From positions 1-64,000 of the forward strand of contig JAJDCX010000090.1 in NCBI GenBank assembly GCA_029260615.1: a DNA stretch of 64,000 nucleotides, given 5' to 3'. The notes beneath the pieces are model-generated. The model made no database searches. It had not been told where the DNA came from and saw only the letters and a list, made by a program, of their open reading frames with translations. The stretch is from Phycisphaeraceae bacterium. Its GTDB lineage: Bacteria; Planctomycetota; Phycisphaerae; Phycisphaerales; Phycisphaeraceae. Shown here piece by piece: positions 1 through 9,313 of the stretch. Numbering within the stretch: the first letter of the stretch is position 1; every line of letters starts with the position of its first letter. Position numbers and translations under genes: made by a program.

Positions 1-1
1 G

Positions 2-280
2 AACCTTTATTCGCTTGACGGCGGGTTTTTCAGCCTCACCAGCTCCATCCCCCCACCGCCTCTGCCCGATCCGCCTATTGACCCCGACCCGTTGCCTGAT
101 CCTGACCCTGACCCTGATCCAGGTAACGATCCCCCTGATGACCCGGGACAGCCCGGCACCCCCACGGGTGATGGCCGGAATAATCCCATCCCCGAGCCGG
201 CGGGTCTTGGATTGTTCGGCTTGAGCGCAGCGCTAATCGGCGGGCTTCACCGCAGACGGCTGGGCGCGGGTACCAAGTAA
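2..280 (+). CDS. PEP-CTERM sorting-signal protein, 3' end only (5' truncated by window edge)
   Basis: Frame 2 is open from the window edge; Pro/Asp linker (DPDPDPDPDP) then NPIPEPAGLGLFGLSAALIGGLHRRRLGAGTK: PEP motif, hydrophobic stretch, Arg cluster. Confidence 0.75.
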   Translation, partial: NLYSLDGGFFSLTSSIPPPPLPDPPIDPDPLPDPDPDPDPGNDPPDDPGQPGTPTGDGRNNPIPEPAGLGLFGLSAALIGGLHRRRLGAGTK

Positions 281-392
281 GACACCATGCCGATGTTGTC
301 GGCAGGTGATGGGGTTCCAGCGATTTTATAACTCACGCTTCACCGCTATACCCGCGCACAAAGTGGGCACCACGGTCACTTTGGTTTTGCGT

Positions 393-1142
393 TCACCGCA
401 GCAGCGCGGGCTTGGGCGGGGCGTCTTTGATGGTTGGGCCTGGGACGATGTCGAAGCGGCGCAGGCGTTCTGCGGCGTCGAGGTTGCCCGGATCGACGTA
501 GTTGGCATAACCCAGCGAGATAACGGCGTTGGGCTGGTCACCGATGGAACTGTAAAAGTCCGCGATGGTAATGTAGGGCTCGGGGTCGTCGGTGTCGGCG
601 AAGTAGGCGGCCTTGCGGTAAGCGAGGCGAGCGGCGTCGGGGTCGCCGGCCTTGGCGAGGTAGTCGCCCTGGCGTAGGAAGTCGCGGGTCGTGCCGGTGG
701 TCTTGACCTGTTTATCGAGGAACTCGAAGAGGTTAGCCATCCGCTCCTGACGGAACAGGGCCTCGGCGAGGGCGTCGAGAATCTTGGGCGTCAACTGCGA
801 ATCCTTGGGGCTCAGAGCGTGGGCTTTCTCCAAGGCGTACTGGGCTTGGAGGTCCCTGTTCAGTTCCAGAAAAACAACCCCCAACTGGTATTGGGTCTGG
901 GCCGAGCTGGGGTCGATCTCGATGGCCCGTTGTGTTTTTTCAAGGGCTTGGGACGCCTGACCACGGTTCAATGCCAGCCTGCCGTCTTCACGGAGGTTGG
1001 CGGCGGTCTTGTGGCAGCCTGTCATCAGCAACGGCAGGCAGAGTGTAAACCCGAGGAGCGTGGCGGTGAGTCCGACGCGGGGTTGTTTGGATTCCAGGAT
1101 CGCCATGAGATTCCCTTCAAGGTGCGGTATGATTGGGTACAT
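393..1142 (-). CDS. TPR-repeat lipoprotein-like protein
   Basis: 249 aa; hydrophobic N-terminus with LLMTGC lipobox-like motif; TPR-like repeats (ALEKTQRAIEIDPSSAQTQYQLGVVFLELN). Confidence 0.75.
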   Translation of the reverse strand: MYPIIPHLEGNLMAILESKQPRVGLTATLLGFTLCLPLLMTGCHKTAANLREDGRLALNRGQASQALEKTQRAIEIDPSSAQTQYQLGVVFLELNRDLQAQYALEKAHALSPKDSQLTPKILDALAEALFRQERMANLFEFLDKQVKTTGTTRDFLRQGDYLAKAGDPDAARLAYRKAAYFADTDDPEPYITIADFYSSIGDQPNAVISLGYANYVDPGNLDAAERLRRFDIVPGPTIKDAPPKPALLR

Positions 1143-1734
1143 CGTCGAGTTCGGCTCTACCTGTGCAAGATAAGACCCCCGGGCGACACTGACAAGGCAA
1201 GCCCACCCAAGTCCTCACCATGCTCCACGTCCCAACCGCCCTGCTGCTGCATCAGACCCCCACCGGGAGTCACCACGACTGGTTGGTCGGGACACCTGAA
1301 AACTACAGCAAGCCGCGATCCGGTCTGTGGACCGCCCGAGTCTCGCCACCGAGTCGGTGCTGGCGTGGTCTTGGGCAATTCGGCCTCACGCTGCTGGACT
1401 CACATCGCAGGATGTATCTGGATTATCAGGGCCCGATCGCTGGTGGCCGGGGAAACGTGACACGGGTAGACCGGGGCGATGCGGTGATCCACCTCTGGCG
1501 TGTGGGCCTAATTGTCTGGGAACTGCACCTACAACACTTCACCGGGGTCATTGAGGCGGCCCGGATGGCCGACCATGCTTGGCGTGCCCGGGTCATAGAC
1601 TGAGCCCCAGAGGGCCTTGCCCCGTGCCACAAAGCACCTTGTGGCCGGCCCATTGGGAGGATAAAATGATCTTTTCTGAATCGGCGTGACCTTCTGCCCC
1701 GCCAACTCGCCCTATTCATGTCAGGGAGACCGAG

Positions 1735-2163
1735 ATGCCCGAGCAACAAGACCCTTCGAAAAACATCAATGATGACCAACTCCTAGCCGACGCGATCCCA
1801 ATCGATGTGGACCACACCGACGAGAACGACGGCACGGACCACGACGCCGAAGGCCTGACCCCCATCGAGCTGGATGAATCACATTCCAGTGTGGTCGGGT
1901 CAACGAAGATCCGCACCTTCGATACGCGCAAGCCCCATATCGATCACTGGAAACGCACGCCCAACATCACCGGGTCGGGGGCCATCCACGTCAAAACGTT
2001 CGTGACCAAGCTCCGGCTTGACGCGATCGACCACCTGGATGAACAGATCAACGAATGGCTGGACAACCACCCGGAATACGAGGTCAAGTTCACCACCCAG
2101 ACGATCGGCAAACTGGTGGGCAAGAACACCGAAGACGCGATGTTCACAAGTATCTGGGTCTAA
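1735..2163 (+). CDS. conserved-type hypothetical protein
   Basis: 142 aa acidic ORF, ATG just after CAGGGAGACCGAG (RBS-like); no domain recognised. Confidence 0.6.
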   Translation: MPEQQDPSKNINDDQLLADAIPIDVDHTDENDGTDHDAEGLTPIELDESHSSVVGSTKIRTFDTRKPHIDHWKRTPNITGSGAIHVKTFVTKLRLDAIDHLDEQINEWLDNHPEYEVKFTTQTIGKLVGKNTEDAMFTSIWV

Positions 2164-2311
2164 GCCCAGGCGAAGGGCACATCCAACCCAAGCCGCGGCC
2201 GGACCAGCCGAGACCCTAACGAGGAAGCCGCAAAGGGGCACCGCGAGGTATCGCCTTGACAGACCCGCCGGGGACCGGACAATGATCTATTCAGCCCTCG
2301 CAAGAGGCTAT

Positions 2312-2383
2312 GCGGGTGTAACTCAATGGCAGAGTGTCAGCTTCCCAAGCTGAATGTTGAGGGTTCGAATCCCTTCACCCGCT
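2312..2383 (+). tRNA. tRNA-Gly(CCC)
   Basis: Acceptor GCGGGTG/CACCCGC, anticodon stem TCAGC/GCTGA with loop TTCCCAA (anticodon CCC), T-arm GAGGGTTCGAATCCCTTC. Confidence 0.95.
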
Positions 2384-2386
2384 TTT

Positions 2387-2418
2387 AAGCCCTGAACTAG
2401 CAGCGTCTAGGGCTTTTG
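2387..2418 (+). terminator. possible rho-independent terminator after tRNA-Gly
   Basis: AAGCCCT...AGGGCTT stem followed by a short T run. Confidence 0.45.
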
Positions 2419-2552
2419 GAGACCCGTTCTCGTAGCCGCGTCCGGGTCTCCGGATCTGTGCGTGAGTGCCGCTTCGATGGTGCTCACGATTTTTTTCATT
2501 TGCATCTTGTGGAATCTGTGCTTAGACGTAGGTATAGAGAAACCGCAACGAT

Positions 2553-4427
2553 TTATCGCCGGCGGGTCAATAGCTGTAGCAAGGCGGGCAGCAGGAGCAT
2601 GTCGCCGATGAGGGCGGCGGTTACGGCCAAGGCCATCAGCACCCCGAACTCTGCGGTCGGGCGGAACGGTGACATCACGAAGAGAAACATGCACGCGACG
2701 GTGATAAGTGAACTACCCACGCAGGGCCGCCAACAACTAAACATGACCCGCCGAAGGTCACGGTCACGATGAAATGCCGCAACGATATGTAGCGTGTCGT
2801 CGATCGCCGTCCCCACCGCGATCGCCCCGATCAGCAATGACGGCAGGCTAAGACGCCAACCCAACAACGTGACGACCACGACTGTTACTGCAACCGGGAA
2901 CAGGTTCACTGCTGACCCTATGAGTGCAAGCCGGGGGTCTCGACCTCCGATGCACCAGGTTACCACGCCGGCGACCAGGACCATGACTGGAAACGACACC
3001 ACCGCGACCCGTGCCACGCCCAACGACACGCTGTGAAGCTGCGCTGCCACACCCGACCAGATTAGCTCGACGTTGTGTTCTTCGGCCCAGCCCTGCCAGT
3101 CGTCCTGCGCCGCAACCAACTGAACAAGGGCGCTGCTATCGGCTAAGCCCAAGTACAACGATCCCGCGCCCGCTCCCGGAGGACCCAGCAAACTCACATC
3201 AACCAGCAGGCTAACGCCCGGCGTTGCGGCAAGCATTTCAGCAGCATCTACATCGCCTCGTACCTGCACCTCAAACGGCAGCATCCCGACGAGCCTGCTA
3301 TTGAGTTGCTCATAATCACTGCGCACTTGCGAAGTTTCAGGGAAATAGCTGATCGGATCGCTTTGAAGCTGTAGCCAAGGCACACAGGCGATCGCCACGA
3401 CGGTGACTGCGGTGGCTAAGGCGACCACGACCTTGGGACGGCCGATGGCTATCGCACTAGCGGCGATTCGTAATGAATACAGCCGAGCGTGATGTGGCAT
3501 TACGATGCCCCCGGCCTTGCCGGTGGGTCGAACCAGCAACATGACCGACGCCCAGGTCATCATCACCCCCACCGTGCCCCAGATAGCGAAGGAGCGGATC
3601 GGCGGGAACGGGCAGAATACAAACACACCGATCCCCCCCGCCGTCGTCAAGGCACACAGAGCCAGTGTCCCCGATATGCCCCGCCTTAGCGCCCGGTGCG
3701 CCGCGAATGAATACCCAAGCGCCATCATCAACGGCCAAACCATCGACAAGACCATGTCCATCGGCACGCTGAACCAAGAGATGATGCCGACCAACGCGAC
3801 CTGACTCCCGACGATCGCAGCGGTTGCACAAGCGGCCATCCGCACACTACCCACAACCCAATAAAGCAGCACCGCACCTACGACAACAATCATCCCCGAG
3901 ACCCAAGGCATCCGCCGTTGACTCCAATCACTTAATGCCACCGTGAACACGGCCGGCCCCCCCACCGCTACATGATCCCCGTCATCATCTGACTCGTCAC
4001 GCAGCACGCCCCGGATGGCATGAAGAAATACGTCATCACGAACACCGGCACGGGCGAAGCAGAACAGGCCGATGTAGTTGGGGCCACTGAAAGCGTCGCT
4101 TAAGGTGACCGATCGCATCAGGGGTGCAAACCGGTTGGCCGCTCCCGGGGACACACAAGCAGAGACTTCATCAAGTGACTCGAGGTGCTGGCCCAGCCGG
4201 TCCGGGTCAAACGCACCTGTCGCCCCGCCGATGACAACGTAACTTGCAATCGCGTCGTGTCCGGCAAGATCAGGCACCCAGTCTCGTAGCGAGTTTTCGA
4301 CACGGTATCTGCTCAGCCCGGCGGCGGCGAGGCATACTGCGATCAGCCAAATGGTCCAGACACCCAGACGCCGATTAATCAATCGACCTGGGCAAGAGCG
4401 TGGAGATGGTGTCACGTTTTCATTCAA
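2553..4427 (-). CDS. RND/MMPL-family (hopanoid-transporter-like) membrane exporter
   Basis: 624 aa with many TM segments in two clusters; RND-type layout; overlaps the upstream gene. Confidence 0.75.
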   Translation of the reverse strand: MNENVTPSPRSCPGRLINRRLGVWTIWLIAVCLAAAGLSRYRVENSLRDWVPDLAGHDAIASYVVIGGATGAFDPDRLGQHLESLDEVSACVSPGAANRFAPLMRSVTLSDAFSGPNYIGLFCFARAGVRDDVFLHAIRGVLRDESDDDGDHVAVGGPAVFTVALSDWSQRRMPWVSGMIVVVGAVLLYWVVGSVRMAACATAAIVGSQVALVGIISWFSVPMDMVLSMVWPLMMALGYSFAAHRALRRGISGTLALCALTTAGGIGVFVFCPFPPIRSFAIWGTVGVMMTWASVMLLVRPTGKAGGIVMPHHARLYSLRIAASAIAIGRPKVVVALATAVTVVAIACVPWLQLQSDPISYFPETSQVRSDYEQLNSRLVGMLPFEVQVRGDVDAAEMLAATPGVSLLVDVSLLGPPGAGAGSLYLGLADSSALVQLVAAQDDWQGWAEEHNVELIWSGVAAQLHSVSLGVARVAVVSFPVMVLVAGVVTWCIGGRDPRLALIGSAVNLFPVAVTVVVVTLLGWRLSLPSLLIGAIAVGTAIDDTLHIVAAFHRDRDLRRVMFSCWRPCVGSSLITVACMFLFVMSPFRPTAEFGVLMALAVTAALIGDMLLLPALLQLLTRRR

Positions 4428-5634
4428 CTATCATCGCTCGGCTGTCCAGGGTGTAGTAGGTCTTGCGCCAGCCGACGACCCGCCGGATCAGCATCCACCA
4501 GAACGCCCTGGCGAGCAGCACCGAGACCACCACCACGGAAAGCGGATAGAGAAGCAGGTATCGGCGGTCGCAATCTCCCAGCTTCCAGAACCGCCAACTC
4601 ACCGCATACATCAGCACCAGGTGCGACAGGCACGTCCCAGCCGAGACCCAAAGCATCGGGTCGATCTTGGGCGAGACGATGAGTTGGTAGACCAAGTACG
4701 GCCCCACCACAAACGGCAGTAGCGACCCGACCATCAACCATGCAATGCTCAACGCAAGCTTTGTCTTGCTGCGCAGCGCCCCAACAAAGATGCGGGTCCA
4801 CCCATCACACACCCCGACGAGGTCCGTGTACATCCGCACGCCGACCAGATCACGTCCACCAGCGGTCCAGCACCGCACACCCATCTTTGAAGCACGCTCG
4901 GCCAAAGGGACATCTTCGATGATCGCACGCCTGACCGATTCATGCCCACCGATCTTTTCGTACACGTCACGACGGATCAGGATGAACTGCCCGTTAGCGA
5001 AGGCGGAACCCGACCCGGCGCGGCTGTGATTGGCTCGGCCGAACCACAACGCCATCACCGCTGCACACAGAGGGATCAGCATGTGTTCCCAGAAACTATC
5101 TGCCAGATGCCTGGGCCAAAGCGAAAGCATCGAAACATCCCGACGCTGCGCCTCGTCCAACGCCGCTCGCACTGCCCTGGGTTGTAGTGTGCAGTCGGCA
5201 TCGACAAACAGCAGCCAGTCGTCGGTGACTTCTCGTGTCGCGGTCCACAGGGCATGAGATTTGCCTAGCCAGCCCGCGGGCAGGCGATCGATCCGCATGA
5301 CACGGAGTCGATCGTCTTCTGCCGCTATCGCGTCGGCCACGGCGGCGGTCGTGTCTTCGCTACGGTCATCGACCACCACCACACGCAGCCGTGGGTAGTC
5401 CTGTGCCAAAGCCCCCGACAGGGACGCGCTAATCGACTCCGCTTCGTTACGCGCGGGGATCAGGATGCAGACACTGGGCGGCTCACCTGAGTCGGGAACG
5501 TCGTCCTGAGTATGATGGCGCGGCTTGAGCATGATGCCTTGACGCAACGCCACACGCTGGGCGTACAGCAGTGCCGCCCAGACGTTGCAGATCACACCCC
5601 AGCCTGCCAACGGTATCAGGGTTGTCCAGTCCAT
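4420..5634 (-). CDS. family 2 glycosyltransferase, HpnB-like
   Basis: PSVCILIPARNEAESISASLSGALAQDYPRLRVVVVDDRSEDTT...LFVDADCTLQP; C-terminal TM segments. Confidence 0.85.
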   Translation of the reverse strand: MDWTTLIPLAGWGVICNVWAALLYAQRVALRQGIMLKPRHHTQDDVPDSGEPPSVCILIPARNEAESISASLSGALAQDYPRLRVVVVDDRSEDTTAAVADAIAAEDDRLRVMRIDRLPAGWLGKSHALWTATREVTDDWLLFVDADCTLQPRAVRAALDEAQRRDVSMLSLWPRHLADSFWEHMLIPLCAAVMALWFGRANHSRAGSGSAFANGQFILIRRDVYEKIGGHESVRRAIIEDVPLAERASKMGVRCWTAGGRDLVGVRMYTDLVGVCDGWTRIFVGALRSKTKLALSIAWLMVGSLLPFVVGPYLVYQLIVSPKIDPMLWVSAGTCLSHLVLMYAVSWRFWKLGDCDRRYLLLYPLSVVVVSVLLARAFWWMLIRRVVGWRKTYYTLDSRAMIVE

Positions 5635-7229
5635 TTCGCGGCACTCTGTGGGTTAGAAGGATCGGGCAGACGCAAGAGGTGTTTCAAGAGATCCGGGTCG
5701 TCAAAGTCGTAGTGATCCCAGTGGATCATCTGCGTGCCGCGTTGCCTTGGTTGGCCGGAACTCAGCAGGCCCGCGGGCGTGAAGAACACGCCTTCGAGCC
5801 TTTGTGCGCCCTTGACCAGGCCGTTGTCGTAGAACATGCTGACGATTCGGCCGTCGGGGGTTGTTAGCTGTTCCAACTCGTCGTAGGGACGCAGCGTGTA
5901 ACCGATCTGGTCAACCGCCTCGTGCTCATGCCCCTGCTCATCCATAGCTACGTTAATAATCCCGTGCCAGCCGGCGCGGTTGCGCACCACGGGGCGGTCA
6001 CCTCGGCCTTTCATCTGAACGACTTTCGGAACAATCGTATCGAACTTCCAAGGCACACGCCGTTCGATAGCGAAGCGTTTGCCCTTCGCAGGCTTGCCAA
6101 ACGACCGCATCGCCGCCGCTTCCAAATCTGATGATGGGTACAGCCTGTGATAGCAACCGCAGTTGTAGAGCGTCTCAAATGCGATCGGCTCATCCCTCTG
6201 GTCCAGTGTCACACGCAGGGTCAACCCTTCGGTATGCCCGGCCTCGGGGTCGTTGGACTTAAGCTCGGGGTGCCTGGGGTACCAGTAGGTGTAGGTGAGT
6301 TGGGTGTGGGGCCGATCGGTGATACGGATATGGCGGGTGTAGGCGTAGACCGTCGGGTTGGAGGGGTCGATCTCGATCGTGTTTTCATCGGGGGCGACGA
6401 CCCGGCCGAGGCTATCGACCGAGCGTTCATAAGAAACAGTTCCCGGCCGCTCTTGCACAATCACCGGGGCGAAGGCCGTAAGCAAGCCCCATTCACGCTT
6501 CGACATTCCGTCCGGCGGCGTCGTGTCCGCAAGGTCCGGCAGGTAGCGCACCGCTGAGTCAAAAGGCTCGTCCAGGTCACCGCGGTACTCGTTGGAATGG
6601 ATATTCAGGATCGCCAAAGTCGAAGGGATCGCGAATATCGCCCAGGAGATCGCCCTGCCAGCCTTGCCCTGGAGCTTGACGGGTTTTTCGATCCGCTTGG
6701 CCAACGGGCTCAACACCTCGCGGACCTCCCGGACCTGCTGCGCAGCGGTGACACGGCGGCGGAGGTTCCCATACCCCGAGTCGGCATCACGGATGAACTG
6801 GTTCTTAGCCATCTGCCTGGTCTGCTCATCCTGAGACAGCGCTGTGACGAAGTAAGCCCCGATCAGTTCTTCCCAGCCTGCGTCACTAAGACGGTCCAGT
6901 TCGTTAATCGTGGTGCGGGCCGCAAGCTCGTGTGCCGACTCCAGAAAGGCCAGTGCTTGTGCTTTGGCGACAGCCGGGTCGTCGCTTGATAGTGCGGTGT
7001 CGAGTTGCTGGCGGATGGCGGCGTCGATCCTCAGGCCCGGCCAACCCTTAACAAACTGGGCCTTGGCGTCGCGGGATTTATGTGTGACGGTGATTTGGTT
7101 GACCCCGTCGGTAAACCTCTGGGGGTGCCCAGCTGTGCAGCCGGAGACGACAACCGACAACATCGCCGTCATGAAACCCATCCACACCACGGGACGTATT
7201 TTATCAGGCCGTTGCTTCATATATCGCAT
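5616..7229 (-). CDS. uncharacterised lipoprotein
   Basis: 537 aa; N-terminal hydrophobic segment with VVVSGC lipobox; overlaps both neighbours. Confidence 0.75.
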   Translation of the reverse strand: MRYMKQRPDKIRPVVWMGFMTAMLSVVVSGCTAGHPQRFTDGVNQITVTHKSRDAKAQFVKGWPGLRIDAAIRQQLDTALSSDDPAVAKAQALAFLESAHELAARTTINELDRLSDAGWEELIGAYFVTALSQDEQTRQMAKNQFIRDADSGYGNLRRRVTAAQQVREVREVLSPLAKRIEKPVKLQGKAGRAISWAIFAIPSTLAILNIHSNEYRGDLDEPFDSAVRYLPDLADTTPPDGMSKREWGLLTAFAPVIVQERPGTVSYERSVDSLGRVVAPDENTIEIDPSNPTVYAYTRHIRITDRPHTQLTYTYWYPRHPELKSNDPEAGHTEGLTLRVTLDQRDEPIAFETLYNCGCYHRLYPSSDLEAAAMRSFGKPAKGKRFAIERRVPWKFDTIVPKVVQMKGRGDRPVVRNRAGWHGIINVAMDEQGHEHEAVDQIGYTLRPYDELEQLTTPDGRIVSMFYDNGLVKGAQRLEGVFFTPAGLLSSGQPRQRGTQMIHWDHYDFDDPDLLKHLLRLPDPSNPQSAAKWTGQP

Positions 7230-8442
7230 CGATTACTTCTCCTATCTCATGCCTCTCAATTGTCAAAGGTGGCATCCAAGTCAGGACATTGCGGTCGGGT
7301 CCAGACTTCCCAGCTAGGATGCGCAGGTCCTTAAGACGTTCCAAAATCAAATCACATCGTTGGGCGGCCGGCTCACCATCGGAGTTAATCACCGGAACCC
7401 CGATCATCAGGCCCATGCCGCGCGGCTGCCCGAGATGAACCCGCTTCGCGGACAACTCGGTCAGTTGCTTCATGAGATATTGGCCGGACTCCTGGGCGCG
7501 TTGGTCTAGGTGGTGTCGTGTGTGGTAGTCAATCACAGCCAAAGCCGCCGTCGCGTTAACGGGGTTTCCGCCGTGGGTCGAGGCACCGGGACGGGTGTAG
7601 CTTTGGGCGATCTGGTCGGTCGTGATGAACGCCCCGATCGGGAAGCCGTTGCCCATGGCCTTGCTGACCGTCATGATGTCCGGGACGATACCGAAGTGTT
7701 CGCAGGCGAACCACCGCCCGGTCCGGTTGAACCCGGTCTGTATCTCATCGAGTATCAACAACACGCCATGGTCATCGCAGAGTTGGCGGACCCGCTGCCA
7801 GTAGCCGTCGGGTGGGACGTTGATCCCGCCGTTGCTCTGAATGGGCTCGGCAATGAAGGCCGCGGTCTGGTCGGCGTGCTTTGCAAACTCATCCGCCAAT
7901 GCGTCGGCATCCCCAAACGGGATGTGGCTCACGTCGTCGGGGGGATACGGATCGGTGCGCCACATCGGCATGCCGGTGGTGTTCATCGCCCAGCGTGTCC
8001 GCCCGTGCAGGCTGTTGGTGGTCGCGATGATCCTGGGTTTACCGGTGTGAAGTACACTGGTCAGCAGCGCACCCTCGACGGCCTCACTGCCACTCGCGCA
8101 GAAGAAGCTGCGACTAAGTTCGCCCGGAGTCAGTCCGGCCAGCGCCTTAGCCAATCGTAAGATCGGGTCGGTCAGGTAGATCGTTGTTGTGTGCTGAAGC
8201 GTCTGTATCTGCTCGATCGCAGGTCCAATGATGTCGGGGTTGCAGTGCCCGGCACTCATCACCGCCACGCCGCTTAAACAATCCAGATAACGCCTGTCCA
8301 TATCATCAAACAGGAAGCAGCCCTCGCCACGAACGAACACGGGCGGGTCTTTGTAAAAATGATAGACGCAGGGCATCAGGTACTCGCCCTTCAAGGCCAA
8401 TAGTTCCTGCGCCCGGCTTGCCTTGGCGGGGGCACTACCCAT
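7204..8442 (-). CDS. class III aminotransferase (PLP-dependent)
   Basis: Motifs SGSEAVEGALL, LLILDEIQTGFNRTGRWFACEHFGIVPDIMTVSKAMGNGFPIGA, STHGGNPVNATAAL. Confidence 0.9.
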   Translation of the reverse strand: MGSAPAKASRAQELLALKGEYLMPCVYHFYKDPPVFVRGEGCFLFDDMDRRYLDCLSGVAVMSAGHCNPDIIGPAIEQIQTLQHTTTIYLTDPILRLAKALAGLTPGELSRSFFCASGSEAVEGALLTSVLHTGKPRIIATTNSLHGRTRWAMNTTGMPMWRTDPYPPDDVSHIPFGDADALADEFAKHADQTAAFIAEPIQSNGGINVPPDGYWQRVRQLCDDHGVLLILDEIQTGFNRTGRWFACEHFGIVPDIMTVSKAMGNGFPIGAFITTDQIAQSYTRPGASTHGGNPVNATAALAVIDYHTRHHLDQRAQESGQYLMKQLTELSAKRVHLGQPRGMGLMIGVPVINSDGEPAAQRCDLILERLKDLRILAGKSGPDRNVLTWMPPLTIERHEIGEVIDAIYEATA

Positions 8443-9313
8443 CGATCACCTCGATCCGATCCACCTTCGGCCCGATGCCTAACGCCGCAACACGGTCGAA
8501 CATCACACGCATCGCCTGGCGTACATCCTCCTGCAGATGCAGCGTGTCCTCGTTGCTGAACATCTCGACATGCTGGGCGGCGCAGCCTCGTCCGAACTTA
8601 CTGGCAAACTCAAAGGCCTCATCGAAATGGTCTTTGCTCCACTGTAGCGACCGCCGGCATGTATCCGCGATGTCGTTGCAGAGGTCTTGCCCGAGCGATT
8701 TGCGGACAATATTCAGGCCCACCGGAAGCGGAAGGCCCGTGTCATCGCACCATGCGGCACCCAGGTCCGCTACTTTGCTCAAGCCCTTCTCGCCGAAGAA
8801 TAATAGCTCTTCATGGATCATCACCCCGGCGTCAAACTCGCCGGCCGCGATCACGTCGGCGATCAAGTCGTAGCGGTGTTCGATGAACTCCGCCCCGGGG
8901 CAGTACATCATCGCCAGCGCACCGCCGGTCGTGGGAATGCCAGCAACCGCGACACGCTTGCCCCGTAGTTCGTTAAGTGTGTTGTAGTTCTTAGACACCA
9001 GCACCGGGCCGTACCCCCGTCCGACACTGTTGCCGACCGACAACACGGCGTAGCGGTCAGCCAATGCGGGGTAGGCGACCGACGACACGCCGACCACATC
9101 AAACGCCTCCTGCGCCGCGGCACGGTTCAGGGCGATAATGTGGTCCCGCTCAAATTTAGCGGTGTAATCGGGTGTGTTAAGCCCGACCCGATCGAACTCC
9201 CAGCCGTAATAGTTGAAAGCGTCATCGCTGTCAGGGGTGTAGGCGATGCTCAGTGTGTGCGGGGTGACCCCAGCCATCTGCTTGCCGATTAGGTTGTTGG
9301 AAATAATGGTCAT
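8435..9313 (-). CDS. MqnD/MqnA-family protein (1,4-dihydroxy-6-naphthoate synthase-like)
   Basis: SIAYTPDSDDAFNYYGW..., VVGVSSVAYPALADRYAVLSVGNSVGRGYGPVLVS, GVMIHEELLFF: MqnD-like periplasmic-binding fold. Confidence 0.75.
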   Translation of the reverse strand: MTIISNNLIGKQMAGVTPHTLSIAYTPDSDDAFNYYGWEFDRVGLNTPDYTAKFERDHIIALNRAAAQEAFDVVGVSSVAYPALADRYAVLSVGNSVGRGYGPVLVSKNYNTLNELRGKRVAVAGIPTTGGALAMMYCPGAEFIEHRYDLIADVIAAGEFDAGVMIHEELLFFGEKGLSKVADLGAAWCDDTGLPLPVGLNIVRKSLGQDLCNDIADTCRRSLQWSKDHFDEAFEFASKFGRGCAAQHVEMFSNEDTLHLQEDVRQAMRVMFDRVAALGIGPKVDRIEVIDG

